Shown one piece after another: positions 34,561 through 43,690 of a stretch of 64,000 nt of DNA. Origin of the DNA: Fodinibius sp034521915 (lineage in GTDB: Bacteria; Bacteroidota; Rhodothermia; Balneolales; Balneolaceae); assembly GCF_034521915.1 (NCBI RefSeq), contig NZ_JAXHLU010000002.1, positions 1-64,000 of the forward strand. Reading direction: 5' to 3'. Below the pieces are notes generated by a model. The model was not told where the DNA came from. It saw nothing but the letters and a program-made list of their open reading frames with translations, and made no database searches. The number at the start of each line of letters is the position of its first letter. Within the stretch, counting starts at the first letter, position 1. The position numbers were made by a program, and so were the translations under genes.

Positions 34561-35326
34561 TCTAACTGTTGTGATACCGTCGTATGGAAGAGCAGACAGC
34601 CTGCCGGGAGCGGACTATTTCGATTTTGCCAAGTATGTCGTTCCCGAATCACAGGCAGATGACTATGAAAGGGCAGTGGGCGGCGACCGGCTGATAACGC
34701 TCCCGGACTCCGAGGATGGCTCTATTGTCAAAAAGCGTAATTGGATCATGCGAAACCTTCCGCGACCACTTATGATGCTTGACGATGATGTGAAGCGCAT
34801 TACCTACACGGAATTTGATTTTGATGAGGATGGTACCCCGATTAACAATGGCTACCGAACCTATCCCCAGGAGGAGGTTGAGGATCTGTTTATAAAGTGC
34901 ACCAATTTATGCTATCAGTTTGGGTCTAAGATGTGGGGTGTGAATCAAAACACCGATCCAATGAACTATAAGCCGTATCGGCCATTTAGTTTAACCAATC
35001 CGGTACTTGGGCCACTGCAAGGACATCTTGATCACGACCTGCTGTTTGATCAGCGTGTTGGCACCAAGGATGATTATGATATGTCGCTCCAACAGATCCA
35101 TACCTTCGGCAAGGTACTTCGATTCAACAAGTTTGCTTACGATTGCCGGCATGGAGATAACAGTGGAGGTATTGTAAGTCAGCGCCACATGCAAAAGGAG
35201 ATCACATATTGTGAAGCGATAATGAATAAGTGGGGAAAGGATGTGATTGAGTACGAGTTACCACCGGAGAAAATGAGCGATTTGCTCAATGCTAAAAAGG
35301 TGAATGTACCCATCGGAAACGTGTAA
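34553..35326 (+). CDS. Glycosyltransferase-like protein (TAGT/GREB1 type candidate)
   Basis: 257 residues from ATG 34553. DLTVVIPSYGRADSL at the start, KKRNWIMRNLPRPLMMLDDDVKRI (residues about 63-86, with the DDD metal motif of GT-A folds), and KDDYDMSLQQIHTFGKVLRFNKFAYDCRHGDNSGG towards the end. This arrangement fits the TET/JBP-associated glycosyltransferases described in phages, which are predicted to glycosylate hydroxylated bases. No TET/JBP oxygenase was found in the window. A generic family 2 glycosyltransferase is the alternative. Confidence 0.6.
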   Translation: MNDLTVVIPSYGRADSLPGADYFDFAKYVVPESQADDYERAVGGDRLITLPDSEDGSIVKKRNWIMRNLPRPLMMLDDDVKRITYTEFDFDEDGTPINNGYRTYPQEEVEDLFIKCTNLCYQFGSKMWGVNQNTDPMNYKPYRPFSLTNPVLGPLQGHLDHDLLFDQRVGTKDDYDMSLQQIHTFGKVLRFNKFAYDCRHGDNSGGIVSQRHMQKEITYCEAIMNKWGKDVIEYELPPEKMSDLLNAKKVNVPIGNV

Positions 35327-35354
35327 ATCGCAGTTTGTACATAGGCAGTTTGTA

Positions 35355-35900
35355 ATGGCATCACGAAAACGAAAGCGAAAAGAGATCGACCGAGACCGTA
35401 AAATCCTGTCTGAGTGGCTTGCAATGGGTAAAACGGACGAAATGAGCCAGACAGCAATGGCCGAAGAATTGCGTCAAATCACAAACGCCGATTATACGCT
35501 CTCTCAGCAGCAGATCAGTTATGATCTAACCTATATCGAAAAAGAGTGGAAAGAGTCGCGCATCGAGAATGTCCACAAGGCCAAGATGCGGGAGCTTGAG
35601 AAGCTGAAAGGCTATGAGCGGATGGCTCGTAAAGGGTGGGATCGATCTATTAAAGAGAAGGAGAAGCATAAGCGGAAGGTAAAAAACGAGGCCGGGGAGC
35701 GGACAAAGGAAATTCAAGTTGAAACCGAAGACCCGATTGGGGATCCACGATTCATTAACTCATTGGTGAAGATCTCCAAACACCGCGCAAAGATTATGGG
35801 ATTCGAAGCTGCTCAAAAACATGAAGTTACTGGTAAGGACGGAGGCCCAGTAGAGATAACGGAAGTTGTGGTTGAAATGCCGGAGGATAATGAGCAATGA
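35355..35900 (+). CDS. terS: Terminase small subunit (probable)
   Basis: 181 residues from ATG 35355; an upstream in-frame ATG would run into the previous gene. ILSEWLAMGKTDEMSQTAMAEELRQI and YTLSQQQISYDLTYIEKEW form an HTH-like N-terminus. A basic helical middle and KISKHRAKIMGFEAAQKHEVTGKDG at the end follow, the latter typical of small terminase subunits of this kind. It would recognise the packaging site. It overlaps terL by 11 bases. Confidence 0.75.
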   Translation: MASRKRKRKEIDRDRKILSEWLAMGKTDEMSQTAMAEELRQITNADYTLSQQQISYDLTYIEKEWKESRIENVHKAKMRELEKLKGYERMARKGWDRSIKEKEKHKRKVKNEAGERTKEIQVETEDPIGDPRFINSLVKISKHRAKIMGFEAAQKHEVTGKDGGPVEITEVVVEMPEDNEQ

Positions 35901-37236
35901 TACACAAAAGCGCCCTAAGCGATTTAAAGATATATCCCGCATTTCGGAGGATGGTAAGCTTCGGCTTAACCTCCACCGGGGACAGGCTAAGGCATGGAAA
36001 AGTGATGCTCGCTTTGTTTGTGTTCTTGCTGGAACGCAGGGCGGAAAGACTTCTTTTGGCCCTTATTGGTTATGGAGGGAAATTAAACGATGCGGTCCGG
36101 GCGACTATATGGTTGTTACTCCAACCTTTACGCTATTGGAAAAGAAAGCGCTACCGGAGTTTCTTAAGTTCTTTAAAAAACGGCTGCAGCTCGGTGATTA
36201 TGTCGGTGGATCCAAGAAAACATTTACCGTTAGTGAGGCAGGAAAGGAGAGGTTATTTGGAGAGGACTATCAAGATAAATACCACGACACCGAGACAAAG
36301 ATATTTTTTGGGCACGCTCAGGATCCGGAAAGCTTGGAGTCAGCAACGGCGAAAGCAGCATGGCTTGATGAGGTGGGGCAGAAGAAATTCAAGCTTGGTT
36401 CATGGGAGGCCATCCAGCGCCGATTATCTATTCACCAGGGGCGAGCACTATTTACAACCACCCCTTATAACCTTGGTTGGCTCAAACAGGAGATTTGGGA
36501 TAAGCGCAAAACAGATCCCGACATTGAGGTTATTCGATTTGAAAGTAAGGATAACCCCATATTCCCAATTGAGGAGTGGTATCGAGCGAAAGCAACACTG
36601 CCGGGATGGAAGTTCAACCTGTTTTACCGAGCCATATTTACGAAGCCGGCCGGCCTTATTTATGATTCTTTTGACGAGGATAGTTGCAAGATACCTCGTT
36701 TTAATATTCCTGATGAGTGGCCGCGCTATTGGGGTTTCGATTTCGGCGGCGTTAATACCGTTTGCCTGTTCTATGCTAACGAGCCGGGCACCCAGAAGTA
36801 TTACCTGTATCGAGCTTATAAATCAGGAAATAAATCAGCCAAGGCTCATGCACGTGCCATTACAGCGAAGGAGCCCAAATTACCTGATGATTGCCGGGGC
36901 GGTGCTCCCAGTGAGGACCAGTGGCGCAGAGAGTTTCGAGATGCCGGTATTCCAATTAAAAAGCCACGCGTAAAAGATGTTGAAGTTGGTATTAATCGAG
37001 TTCACGGCGCTCATAAGCAGAATAAGATTATTGTATTTGATGACTTGGACCATTACCTCGATGAGAAAATGACGTACTCCAGGAAACTTGATGATAACGA
37101 TGAGCCTACTGAGGAGATCGAGGACAAAAATAAGTTTCACCACATGGATGCCGAGCGCTATATCATCGGATCATTAATGACTGATAAGAAAGGAAGTACA
37201 AAGAAAAGTTACTCTAAATCATATACAACACCTTAA
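35890..37236 (+). CDS. terL: Terminase large subunit
   Basis: 448 residues from ATG 35890. Walker A VLAGTQGGKTSFGPYW (residues about 38-53), the Walker B-like AAWLDEVGQKKF (about 158), the ATPase coupling motif FTTTPYN (about 192), and the nuclease half starting WPRYWGFDFGGVNTVCLFY with its first catalytic Asp. It packages DNA into the prohead by ATP-driven translocation and cuts the concatemer. Length and motif order are normal. Confidence 0.92.
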   Translation: MSNDTQKRPKRFKDISRISEDGKLRLNLHRGQAKAWKSDARFVCVLAGTQGGKTSFGPYWLWREIKRCGPGDYMVVTPTFTLLEKKALPEFLKFFKKRLQLGDYVGGSKKTFTVSEAGKERLFGEDYQDKYHDTETKIFFGHAQDPESLESATAKAAWLDEVGQKKFKLGSWEAIQRRLSIHQGRALFTTTPYNLGWLKQEIWDKRKTDPDIEVIRFESKDNPIFPIEEWYRAKATLPGWKFNLFYRAIFTKPAGLIYDSFDEDSCKIPRFNIPDEWPRYWGFDFGGVNTVCLFYANEPGTQKYYLYRAYKSGNKSAKAHARAITAKEPKLPDDCRGGAPSEDQWRREFRDAGIPIKKPRVKDVEVGINRVHGAHKQNKIIVFDDLDHYLDEKMTYSRKLDDNDEPTEEIEDKNKFHHMDAERYIIGSLMTDKKGSTKKSYSKSYTTP

Positions 37237-37239
37237 GTT

Positions 37240-38901
37240 ATGAAAGCATTTAGCGAGTTTTCCGACAGTGAAATCAAAGATCATGTAAGTAAGGCCCATA
37301 AAGACCACTCCAATGACTACGATGCCAACACCAAGTTTTTAAACGGTGATCACTGGCAAGAGGGTAAAGGGTGGGCCGGAGCATTGCCGAGCGAAGGAAA
37401 TAAACGACAGCAAGCTATATCAAAAATTAAGAAGCTGTTTACCTCACAGAACGTGATGAAAGAGATTACCCGGCGACATAAATCTGCCGTCTTGGGTAAA
37501 GAGCCGCAATGGGGCGTTGACCTAAAGCGAAGCCTTGATGAGGATGAAACACCGAAAGAGGCCGAGCAGGAAATGATTAATGAAATAATGGCCGCCCTTA
37601 CCCAGTGGTGGAAAGAGCAGGAGGTACACACAGTGCTTGAGGATTGGCTGGAAGCATTGCTGAAATCCTCCCGTGCAGTATTACGGATTTATATTCCGAG
37701 CACCTACTTAGAGAACGGCACTATTGATACCAGTGGCGAACTGCCAGACCAGCTTCAAAAGATACATGTCGAAGTGGTGGAGCCTAACAAGGGCGCGGTT
37801 ATTGAAAACACCTCCGAGAACAGCCGGGCCGGCATCATGAGTTTCAAGGATGATGACGAGAATGAAATCTATGAGATCACCTATCTGAATGAGGAGGGCC
37901 AAACGATTATCAAGAACCTATCTGACGAGCAGGAATCCGAAGGCTTAAATCTTGGTGGGAATCTCACAATGTACGAAGGTAGCCGTGATCTGTTTTTAAC
38001 AGAGCAGATCCGCCAGCAAAATAAGCTCCTTAACAAGGCGCTTACGATGATGAGCAACAATGTGGATTCGGGTTTCTTAGAACGGATATTTCTAAACGCC
38101 CAGCCTCCGGGAAAGTGGGAGAAAAACGAAGAGACTGGCGAAGAGGAGTTTAAGCCCGCACCGTACAGGGTCGGACCTGGTACAACAAACTTTATCAATC
38201 CCCCGATGATTGAGGATGAGGAGGGGAAGACTGAGGCCTTGGGAACTGCCAATGTAAAATTCCGAGAGCCGGTTTCAAATGAATCCTTTTCAGAGGCCAA
38301 GTCGGAGGCTTATTCGGCGATACTGGAAGAGTCGCATCAAAAACATGCTCTTATTGCCGGTGATGCTACCGCCAGTGGAGAGGCACGTATTCAGGCGCTG
38401 GCAGACTTTGTTATGGATGCTCAAAACACGAAATCGACCGTTGACAAGGCCGGGGTGTGGTTGGTTGAAACGGTGATGTACCTTGCCTTTGATCTTACCA
38501 GCCAGGATGATAAGGTCGAAGAATACGGCGCATCGTTTAACTGTCGCATTGATCCGGGCAATATCCCAGCCGAGATGCGCAATGCAATTATTAAGCAGGT
38601 TAATGAGGAACTGTTATCCCGGTCTACCGCTATGGCCATGCTGGGTGTGGATGATATTGATGCCGAGATGGCCAAGATCGACAGTGCGGCCGCCCAGGCT
38701 CTTGAAATGCTTCGGGATCTGCGTAATGCAGATGTGCAATCGCCCACACTCACTAAAAAGTTATTGCGTGTTGTTATCGATGATAAGACATGGCTTGAAG
38801 ATGAGCTCGAGGAGGGGGATATCTCCACCATTGAGGATGAGATCCAGCAGCAGATCGACCAGCGAACACAGCAACAGGATTTATTGGGAAATATTAACTG
38901 A
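37240..38901 (+). CDS. Portal protein
   Basis: 553 residues. QEGKGWAGALP near the start, FTSQNVMKEITRRHKSAVLGKEPQWGV, and IAGDATASGEARIQALADFVM towards the C-terminus are those of phage portal proteins of the SPP1/HK97-like supergroup in Bacteroidota. A Gln-rich end (QQQIDQRTQQQDLLGNIN) is present. It forms the dodecameric ring at the capsid vertex. It lies between terminase and the MuF-type protein, the usual order. Confidence 0.85.
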   Translation: MKAFSEFSDSEIKDHVSKAHKDHSNDYDANTKFLNGDHWQEGKGWAGALPSEGNKRQQAISKIKKLFTSQNVMKEITRRHKSAVLGKEPQWGVDLKRSLDEDETPKEAEQEMINEIMAALTQWWKEQEVHTVLEDWLEALLKSSRAVLRIYIPSTYLENGTIDTSGELPDQLQKIHVEVVEPNKGAVIENTSENSRAGIMSFKDDDENEIYEITYLNEEGQTIIKNLSDEQESEGLNLGGNLTMYEGSRDLFLTEQIRQQNKLLNKALTMMSNNVDSGFLERIFLNAQPPGKWEKNEETGEEEFKPAPYRVGPGTTNFINPPMIEDEEGKTEALGTANVKFREPVSNESFSEAKSEAYSAILEESHQKHALIAGDATASGEARIQALADFVMDAQNTKSTVDKAGVWLVETVMYLAFDLTSQDDKVEEYGASFNCRIDPGNIPAEMRNAIIKQVNEELLSRSTAMAMLGVDDIDAEMAKIDSAAAQALEMLRDLRNADVQSPTLTKKLLRVVIDDKTWLEDELEEGDISTIEDEIQQQIDQRTQQQDLLGNIN

Positions 38902-39713
38902 TAATATATGCCCGACTACGCCGATGAATACCGCAGAGCTCTCCTGAATGCACGTAACCAAGTGCTCAGTCCCCGCGGTGTACCCAAGCAGGCCTACCAA
39001 GGATTGATGCAGCTATATGCTCGCATGATTTCGGATATTAACCGCGATTTAGGAAGCGAAACTATTACCGGCGAACGTGCCGAGCAATTGGAGCGTATTA
39101 TTACGCGTCGCTTTAACCAGCTGGGCGAACAGGCAGGCGTTCTTTTCCAACGGCGACGCCGACAGGTCGCAGAAGTAGCGGCGCAAGGCCATGCCGAAGC
39201 TATAAACCGTGCTACGCGAGCAGCCGGAGTGAGTGGCATATCCGTGTCGTTTAATGACATCCCGGACCAGGCGCTCGAAGTTATGATGCTGCGCAGAGGA
39301 CTAACCGCCCGAAACTTTCAATCTGTTATCCGTCGAGGCTTGGTAAGCGCCGCTGATGATATCGACCAGTACCTGCAATCCGCTGTAGGCCGTGGAGTGA
39401 GCGCCGATCGAGCGGCTAAGGAACTGGCCGGGATCCTGTCTCGAGGCAATGATGATGTTTTGGACCTGGTGGAGGGGGGCCGGCTCATGAAATCCGATAT
39501 CAACCGAGCACTTCGAGAAGGGGATATCGACATGCAAACCTATAATCGAGCCTCACAAGTGCTTTATGATTCCCGCCGGATACGTGGTAACCGAAATAAA
39601 CACGGCGTACAGGGAAGCGGATCTTATATGCGCAAGACGAGGCTCCCATAGTCGGAGCCAGTAAATGGGAAGTCTCAGGTCGACATTACGGCCTCCCCAG
39701 TTCACCTGACGTC

Positions 39714-40829
39714 TGTTTACGGAAGGGAACGCCTGTTATTACCGATGAAGGTTCTAAGCCTATTGAAGATATTGAGATTGGCGATAAGGTGTTAACGCAC
39801 AAAGATCGTTTTAAGCCGAGTAACTCGTCTTTATCGAAGAACCATTCCGGCTGGCACAGTTCAGAAGCTACGTTTCCAAGCGGGAAAAGTCAACCGAAGG
39901 AGGTAAATGACACCAGACCATCCTGTATTAACTGATCAAGGATGGATTCCGGCAGGCGATCTGCAAACGGATATGACAATTTACGATCTTGCTCAAGAAT
40001 ATAATCAACATCAGCGTCAGCCTTGCGGTGGCATGTATCACAAAGAGTAAGGTTTGAACGAAGGCGGATTCGTCTCGAATCGTCAGGAGACAATGTGATG
40101 CAGTGACACGATCCAGTTGAAGAGTAAATCCTGTATGGAGGGCCGATAATCACAGATTAACCAGACCTACCATAAGATAGTTTGAATCGTTCCTCAACAT
40201 CTGGCAAGGTGTTGACTCCGTCAAGTTGCCAAGCCTTCTTCCGGTCAGACCTCAGCGGATAACAGGATTAACGTAAGAATTACCTTTATTCGGACCAGTT
40301 GCCATTTCGGTAATAGCTTCAAACACGCACGATTTCGAACAATGAGTTGCGGTCGGTCGATAAGATAGGTATTTCAAACTCATCTCCACAATTTGTTATC
40401 AAGTGCGCTTGCTCTCAACAGAATTTCATAAGACTCGCTTACGCTTTTAATTGCATTCAGAAGAGCAAATTCTCATTCCTTGCAGTGCCTAATGGGAGCA
40501 CTTCACCTGCGCTTTGTCAAGGTCTTCTTCAGACATTCATCTACAGAATTTTTCAGGCTTTGGTTGGCATCTTGCATCAGCCATGATGCTTAATCTGTAC
40601 TGCAATAAGTACGGTCATGAACTATCGAGAGGGTCTTCACAGTAGGCAGCATTCTTTGCTACATTGGCAAATAAATTTAGTAAAGTTTCTGTAACCATAA
40701 TTTACTCAAAAGCAAGGATCATAAGCAATGAGGCTATAATAATGACATTTTAGGGTGAACAGGTGTATAAATGGAGTAAGAGGACGCATTAAATTCTTAT
40801 GAACGGCTAATGGTCTCATAGAGTATCAC
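39714..40829 (+). mobile_element. Intein in the MuF-type head protein
   Basis: Block A: CLRKGTPVITDEG, then KPIEDIEIGDKVLTHKDRF, is a classical intein Hint N-terminus. Block B: MTPDHPVLTDQGWIPAGDL at about 39908-39966. The C-terminal end reads LANGLIEYH (with one disrupted codon) directly before Cys+1 at 40830, where HN-Cys would be expected, so the penultimate/last residues are changed or a base is missing. The insertion point is inside the conserved PDVC-to-HPFCGC region of the MuF domain, a functionally critical place, as inteins prefer. Length about 370 codons; the sense strand between the blocks has no recognisable endonuclease. Confidence 0.7.
39965..40780 (-). pseudogene. Antisense zinc-finger HNH endonuclease relic inside the intein
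   Basis: On the minus strand, broken over frames, CxNCGDEFEIPILSTDRN...HCSKSC (about 40,410-40,340) and an earlier ...RICSSECN pair are CxxC/CSxxC zinc repeats. A good HNH end follows: CHCITLSPDDSRR, then SNLTLCDTCHRKAD (about 40,100-40,010). This is the layout of phage HNH homing endonucleases carrying arrays of zinc fingers. The open end runs into the intein block B region on the opposite strand. That a homing gene should be antisense to its intein is unusual and may mean a separate insertion into the intein. Confidence 0.45.
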
Positions 40830-41139
40830 TGCACTATTGCGTACCATGAATCGACCAATTCGGTTTAGGCAGGGAGTATTTCCGACTAACAAATGTAGCA
40901 GCACCCCGCACCCTTTCTGCGGATGTTCATACTTCTAGGCTGTAATCATGGAGCCGGACCAGTGGGGTAGCGGTGGGGCAGCATTACAAAAGCCTAATGA
41001 TTACAATGAGGATCAGTTGCAATCTATGTTTGATGAGAAAACCGATCGCCACTTGGAGCGGCAGGTTGAGGTAGCGAACACCTATCAGAATCTGGCTTAC
41101 GAGGTGGCCCAGGGATTTGGAGAGCAGGCGGCTTAGTCT

Positions 41140-42760
41140 GAATCGCTATCGAATGGTAGGGGTGGATCTCTTCCCATCTCGACAGCCCATCCAGGAAGTA
41201 TGATCTTCTAGCCTGCGGCTCATACCATCCATGCTCTTGAGCTATTCGCAAATATCTTCCATAGCTGCCTAATTCATTTTCTGTACGCATCTTACTCAGA
41301 TACTCGTAACGCCACCTTCGGCCGTTCTTCTTTCCCATCATACCCTAGACATGGAATAGCTCTTTAGATCCACTCAGATCCTTTTCCTTAAGCTCAAGCA
41401 TAACGGTTTTTATTATCTTTCCTGCCGTAGTTATTCATTCTGCAGGCTTCAGGTACTTCCATTTCCCCTATTTTAAGCTTTTGAAAGTTATCTGCAAATT
41501 CGTCTCGGAGTTCTTACACTATTCATAATTATAGTCCTAGTTTTTCCATTTATCGATTTTCAATCGCTCACGCTTGGCGTCAAGTATCTTGTTGTGGAAT
41601 ACCATTCTTGTACTATTAGCAGGTGTACTGCCTACAAGTGCTTCTTTACATATTGATCATGTAGTTTTGGTCTTTTTCTTTTATTCCTAATAGCATTTCT
41701 AATTTCTGGGATTTGGGATAGAATTTTCTGTTTCTATGGAGATTTTGCCTTGACACTTGTTACTAAAACTTATTAGCTCCGTTCTTCTTAGGCTTGCTCA
41801 ATTTGGGCTCCATTTCTGTAGACATATCGCCACATTCTACACATTCAAATTCCTTACCATTCTTTGTGATTCCCCCAAGCATTCCATAGAACAAGTTTCA
41901 GCACCTCTTTTTATTTGTGATCTATTTCTATAAAAACTATCCCCACAAACCAAACAAGTAAAATATTTACCCTCCCTTTCTGCATTCTTGTCTTGCTTGA
42001 TTTATCTGAACATTCCCTTGAACACAATTCGTTATCTTGGGAAGGACAGTCCAAAACTCGCTGCACGCTTTGCATCCCTAAATTCACCTTCCGAGATGCT
42101 AAATGCATACATTTTCAGAACAATATTTTTTGTTCTTTGATTTATAGTCTCATTACCACAATGAGGACACTCTTTATTGAGTATTGCCCGCTCAGAAATG
42201 TTCTTATAAGCCCATTTTCTGCTACAATTATTCCATGATTCAGCTTTGTGTGTTTATAAAATCTTATCTAGCCACATTCTTTGCAATGTCATATACGAGC
42301 CTGTTGTTCGGCATTCATCTTGACATGGCCTACAGCAATAAATACTTTCTATTTTTAGCTTAGAGGTTCTCCAAACAGACTGGCCACAATTCTTGCAGTT
42401 TTTTCTAATTATCGCATCTAATTAATTTCTCTAAAATTAATCGATAAAGAGGAGAGTATTTTTTTCTCATAATATTGCACTATTGTCTTCATTTTACGCA
42501 GGAGTCAACTTTGTGGAGAGCTCATAACTCCCCTTCCTTTTTGAGTTGTTGTATATGATCGCGAATATACTGGCGGCATGCTCATTCCTTTCTTTGCGAA
42601 TCTTCTTTCATCTTCCTTCATTTGATGGGCACTGATGTAGCTTAATTGATAATTCCTCTGGTCATCAGCCGTGTGTAAAAGCCTGGTTTGTATAATGATT
42701 ATGCCAAAGTTATATAATTTATTTTCAAATAGAAAAGAATAGGCTTTTAAAGGCATGATA
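41140..42760 (-). pseudogene. Antisense zinc-finger array protein, probable homing-endonuclease relic
   Basis: Read leftwards, repeats of the form CxxCG-x(about 18)-CSxEC follow one another in changing frames: CKNCGQSVWRTSKLK, CKECG, CPHCGNET then KYCSENVC, CKACSEFWTVLPKITN with CSRECSDKSSK, CLVCGDSFYRNRSQIKRG with TCSMECLG, and CVECGDMSTEMEPK. Six repeats at a spacing of about 45-60 codons are visible between 42,420 and 41,780. Further left lie STRMVFHNKILDAKRERLKIDKW and an open end GKKNGRRWRYEYLSK...QARRSYFLDG (41341 to about 41140). It is convergent to the MuF-type gene and fills the gap to the scaffold gene. No HNH core was found in this part. Confidence 0.45.
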
Positions 42761-42787
42761 ATTTTATCAGTTTGACAACAGGCGACT

Positions 42788-42814
42788 TGGCAGACTGACT
42801 TGCCAGCCTTTTTC
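42788..42814 (+). terminator. Weak terminator-like hairpin
   Basis: TGGCA (42788-42792) pairs with TGCCA (42801-42805), followed by GCCTTTTTC. The short stem makes this uncertain. It would end transcription from the head-protein side or act with the next leader hairpin. Confidence 0.3.
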
Positions 42815-42827
42815 AGGCCAAGGGTCT

Positions 42828-42859
42828 GAGTTCAACGAGCCCACTCAAGGAGTGAACTC
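42828..42859 (+). promoter_or_regulatory. Leader hairpin before the scaffold-capsid genes
   Basis: GAGTTCA (42828-42834) pairs with TGAACTC (42853-42859), with an inner CTC/GAG pair, about 20 bases before the scaffold start. It may regulate translation or mRNA stability of the head genes. Confidence 0.35.
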
Positions 42860-42880
42860 AAACTAAACGCTGATAATTTT

Positions 42881-43624
42881 ATGTACGATATTTTCCAACG
42901 TCGATTTACACCCACAATTCTTTTTGAAAACGATGATCCCGGCGGTAGCAGTACCGTCGAAGCTAAGTTGCCTGATGATGTTGTAGAGGGATTTCGCAAC
43001 CTCATTAGCAAGGAGGGCGGAGGCAAAGATGCTGCGGCCACACTGTTTTTGGAGAACAAATCGCTACGTGATGATCGTCGCGAGCTACAAGAGAAGCTTG
43101 AAGGCTACCAGGAGATCTCTGAGGATCCCGAAGAGCTCAAAAAGAAGTTTAATGCCTACCAGGAGCTCGGCGAAGACCCCGAAAAGGTAAAAGAAAAGCT
43201 TGAGGCAGGGCAAGAGGCTATTCAAAAGAATGCCAAATACGAGCGCGAAAAACAGCATTCCGAAGTCGCTGAAGTTCAAGGATGGAATCCAAAGGTACTT
43301 AGTCGCCTGGCTGATGAAGATGCGGAATTTGAAGTCAAGACCCGCAAGAATGACGAGGGCGAAGATGAGAAGTACGGCGTCATTAAAACCGAGGATGGCG
43401 AAAAGGATCTCGAAGAATACGCGAAAGAGAACTGGGAAGACGTGCTGCCTGCCCTGCAGCATACCGGCGATAATGAAAACGACGATGAGGAAAAAAATAA
43501 TACAAAGAATTTAGCGAATCAGTCCTCATCCAGCAATGGTAAGAGCAATGATGGCGGTTATCTGAACAAATGGAAAGAAGAGAACAAAAAAGCTGCCGGC
43601 ATTGCCGAGGACGACGATAAATAG
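42881..43624 (+). CDS. Capsid scaffolding protein
   Basis: 247 residues, very acidic and helical, with a coiled-coil-rich middle (SLRDDRRELQEKLEGYQEISEDPEELKKKFNAYQELGEDPEKVKEKLEAG split into repeated EDPEELKKK/EDPEKVKEK units at about residues 68-110). The C-terminal tail is Ser/Asn-rich then basic (YLNKWKEENKKAAG), the kind of end that binds capsid protein. This resembles GP20-type scaffolds. Position before decoration and major capsid genes supports it. Confidence 0.75.
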   Translation: MYDIFQRRFTPTILFENDDPGGSSTVEAKLPDDVVEGFRNLISKEGGGKDAAATLFLENKSLRDDRRELQEKLEGYQEISEDPEELKKKFNAYQELGEDPEKVKEKLEAGQEAIQKNAKYEREKQHSEVAEVQGWNPKVLSRLADEDAEFEVKTRKNDEGEDEKYGVIKTEDGEKDLEEYAKENWEDVLPALQHTGDNENDDEEKNNTKNLANQSSSSNGKSNDGGYLNKWKEENKKAAGIAEDDDK

Positions 43625-43690
43625 TTTTAAACTAAATAATCGGCCTGACATGCAAGGCGTGAAAGGCCCTAACCGATAAAACGGAATAAT

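Larger units (their letters stand above)
38908..41136 (+). pseudogene. MuF/SPP1 gp7-type minor head protein, interrupted by an intein and indels
   Basis: The N-extein is open at 38908-39651 and then frameshifted. It ends with ...SKWEVSGRHYGL and SSPDV directly before Cys at 39714. The intein follows (39714-40829). The C-extein resumes with TIAYHES, DQFGLGREYF, then the conserved MuF motif HPFCGC (about 40908-40925), and an open C-terminal end MEPDQWGSGG...GEQAA (40948-41136). Without the intein the head protein would have about 370 residues. MuF-type proteins sit inside the head near the portal. Indels occur at about 39,600, 39,815, 39,900 and in the C-extein, so the current frame is broken. 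Confidence 0.75.

Noticed and set aside
35897..36973. 358-codon open frame overlapping the terminase gene
   Set aside because: It lies in another frame of terL, has no family features, and the terL frame carries all the motifs.
39965..40829. Reading the HNH signal as a normal in-frame intein endonuclease
   Set aside because: The HNH and zinc-finger residues appear only on the strand opposite to the intein blocks; no sense-strand equivalent was found.
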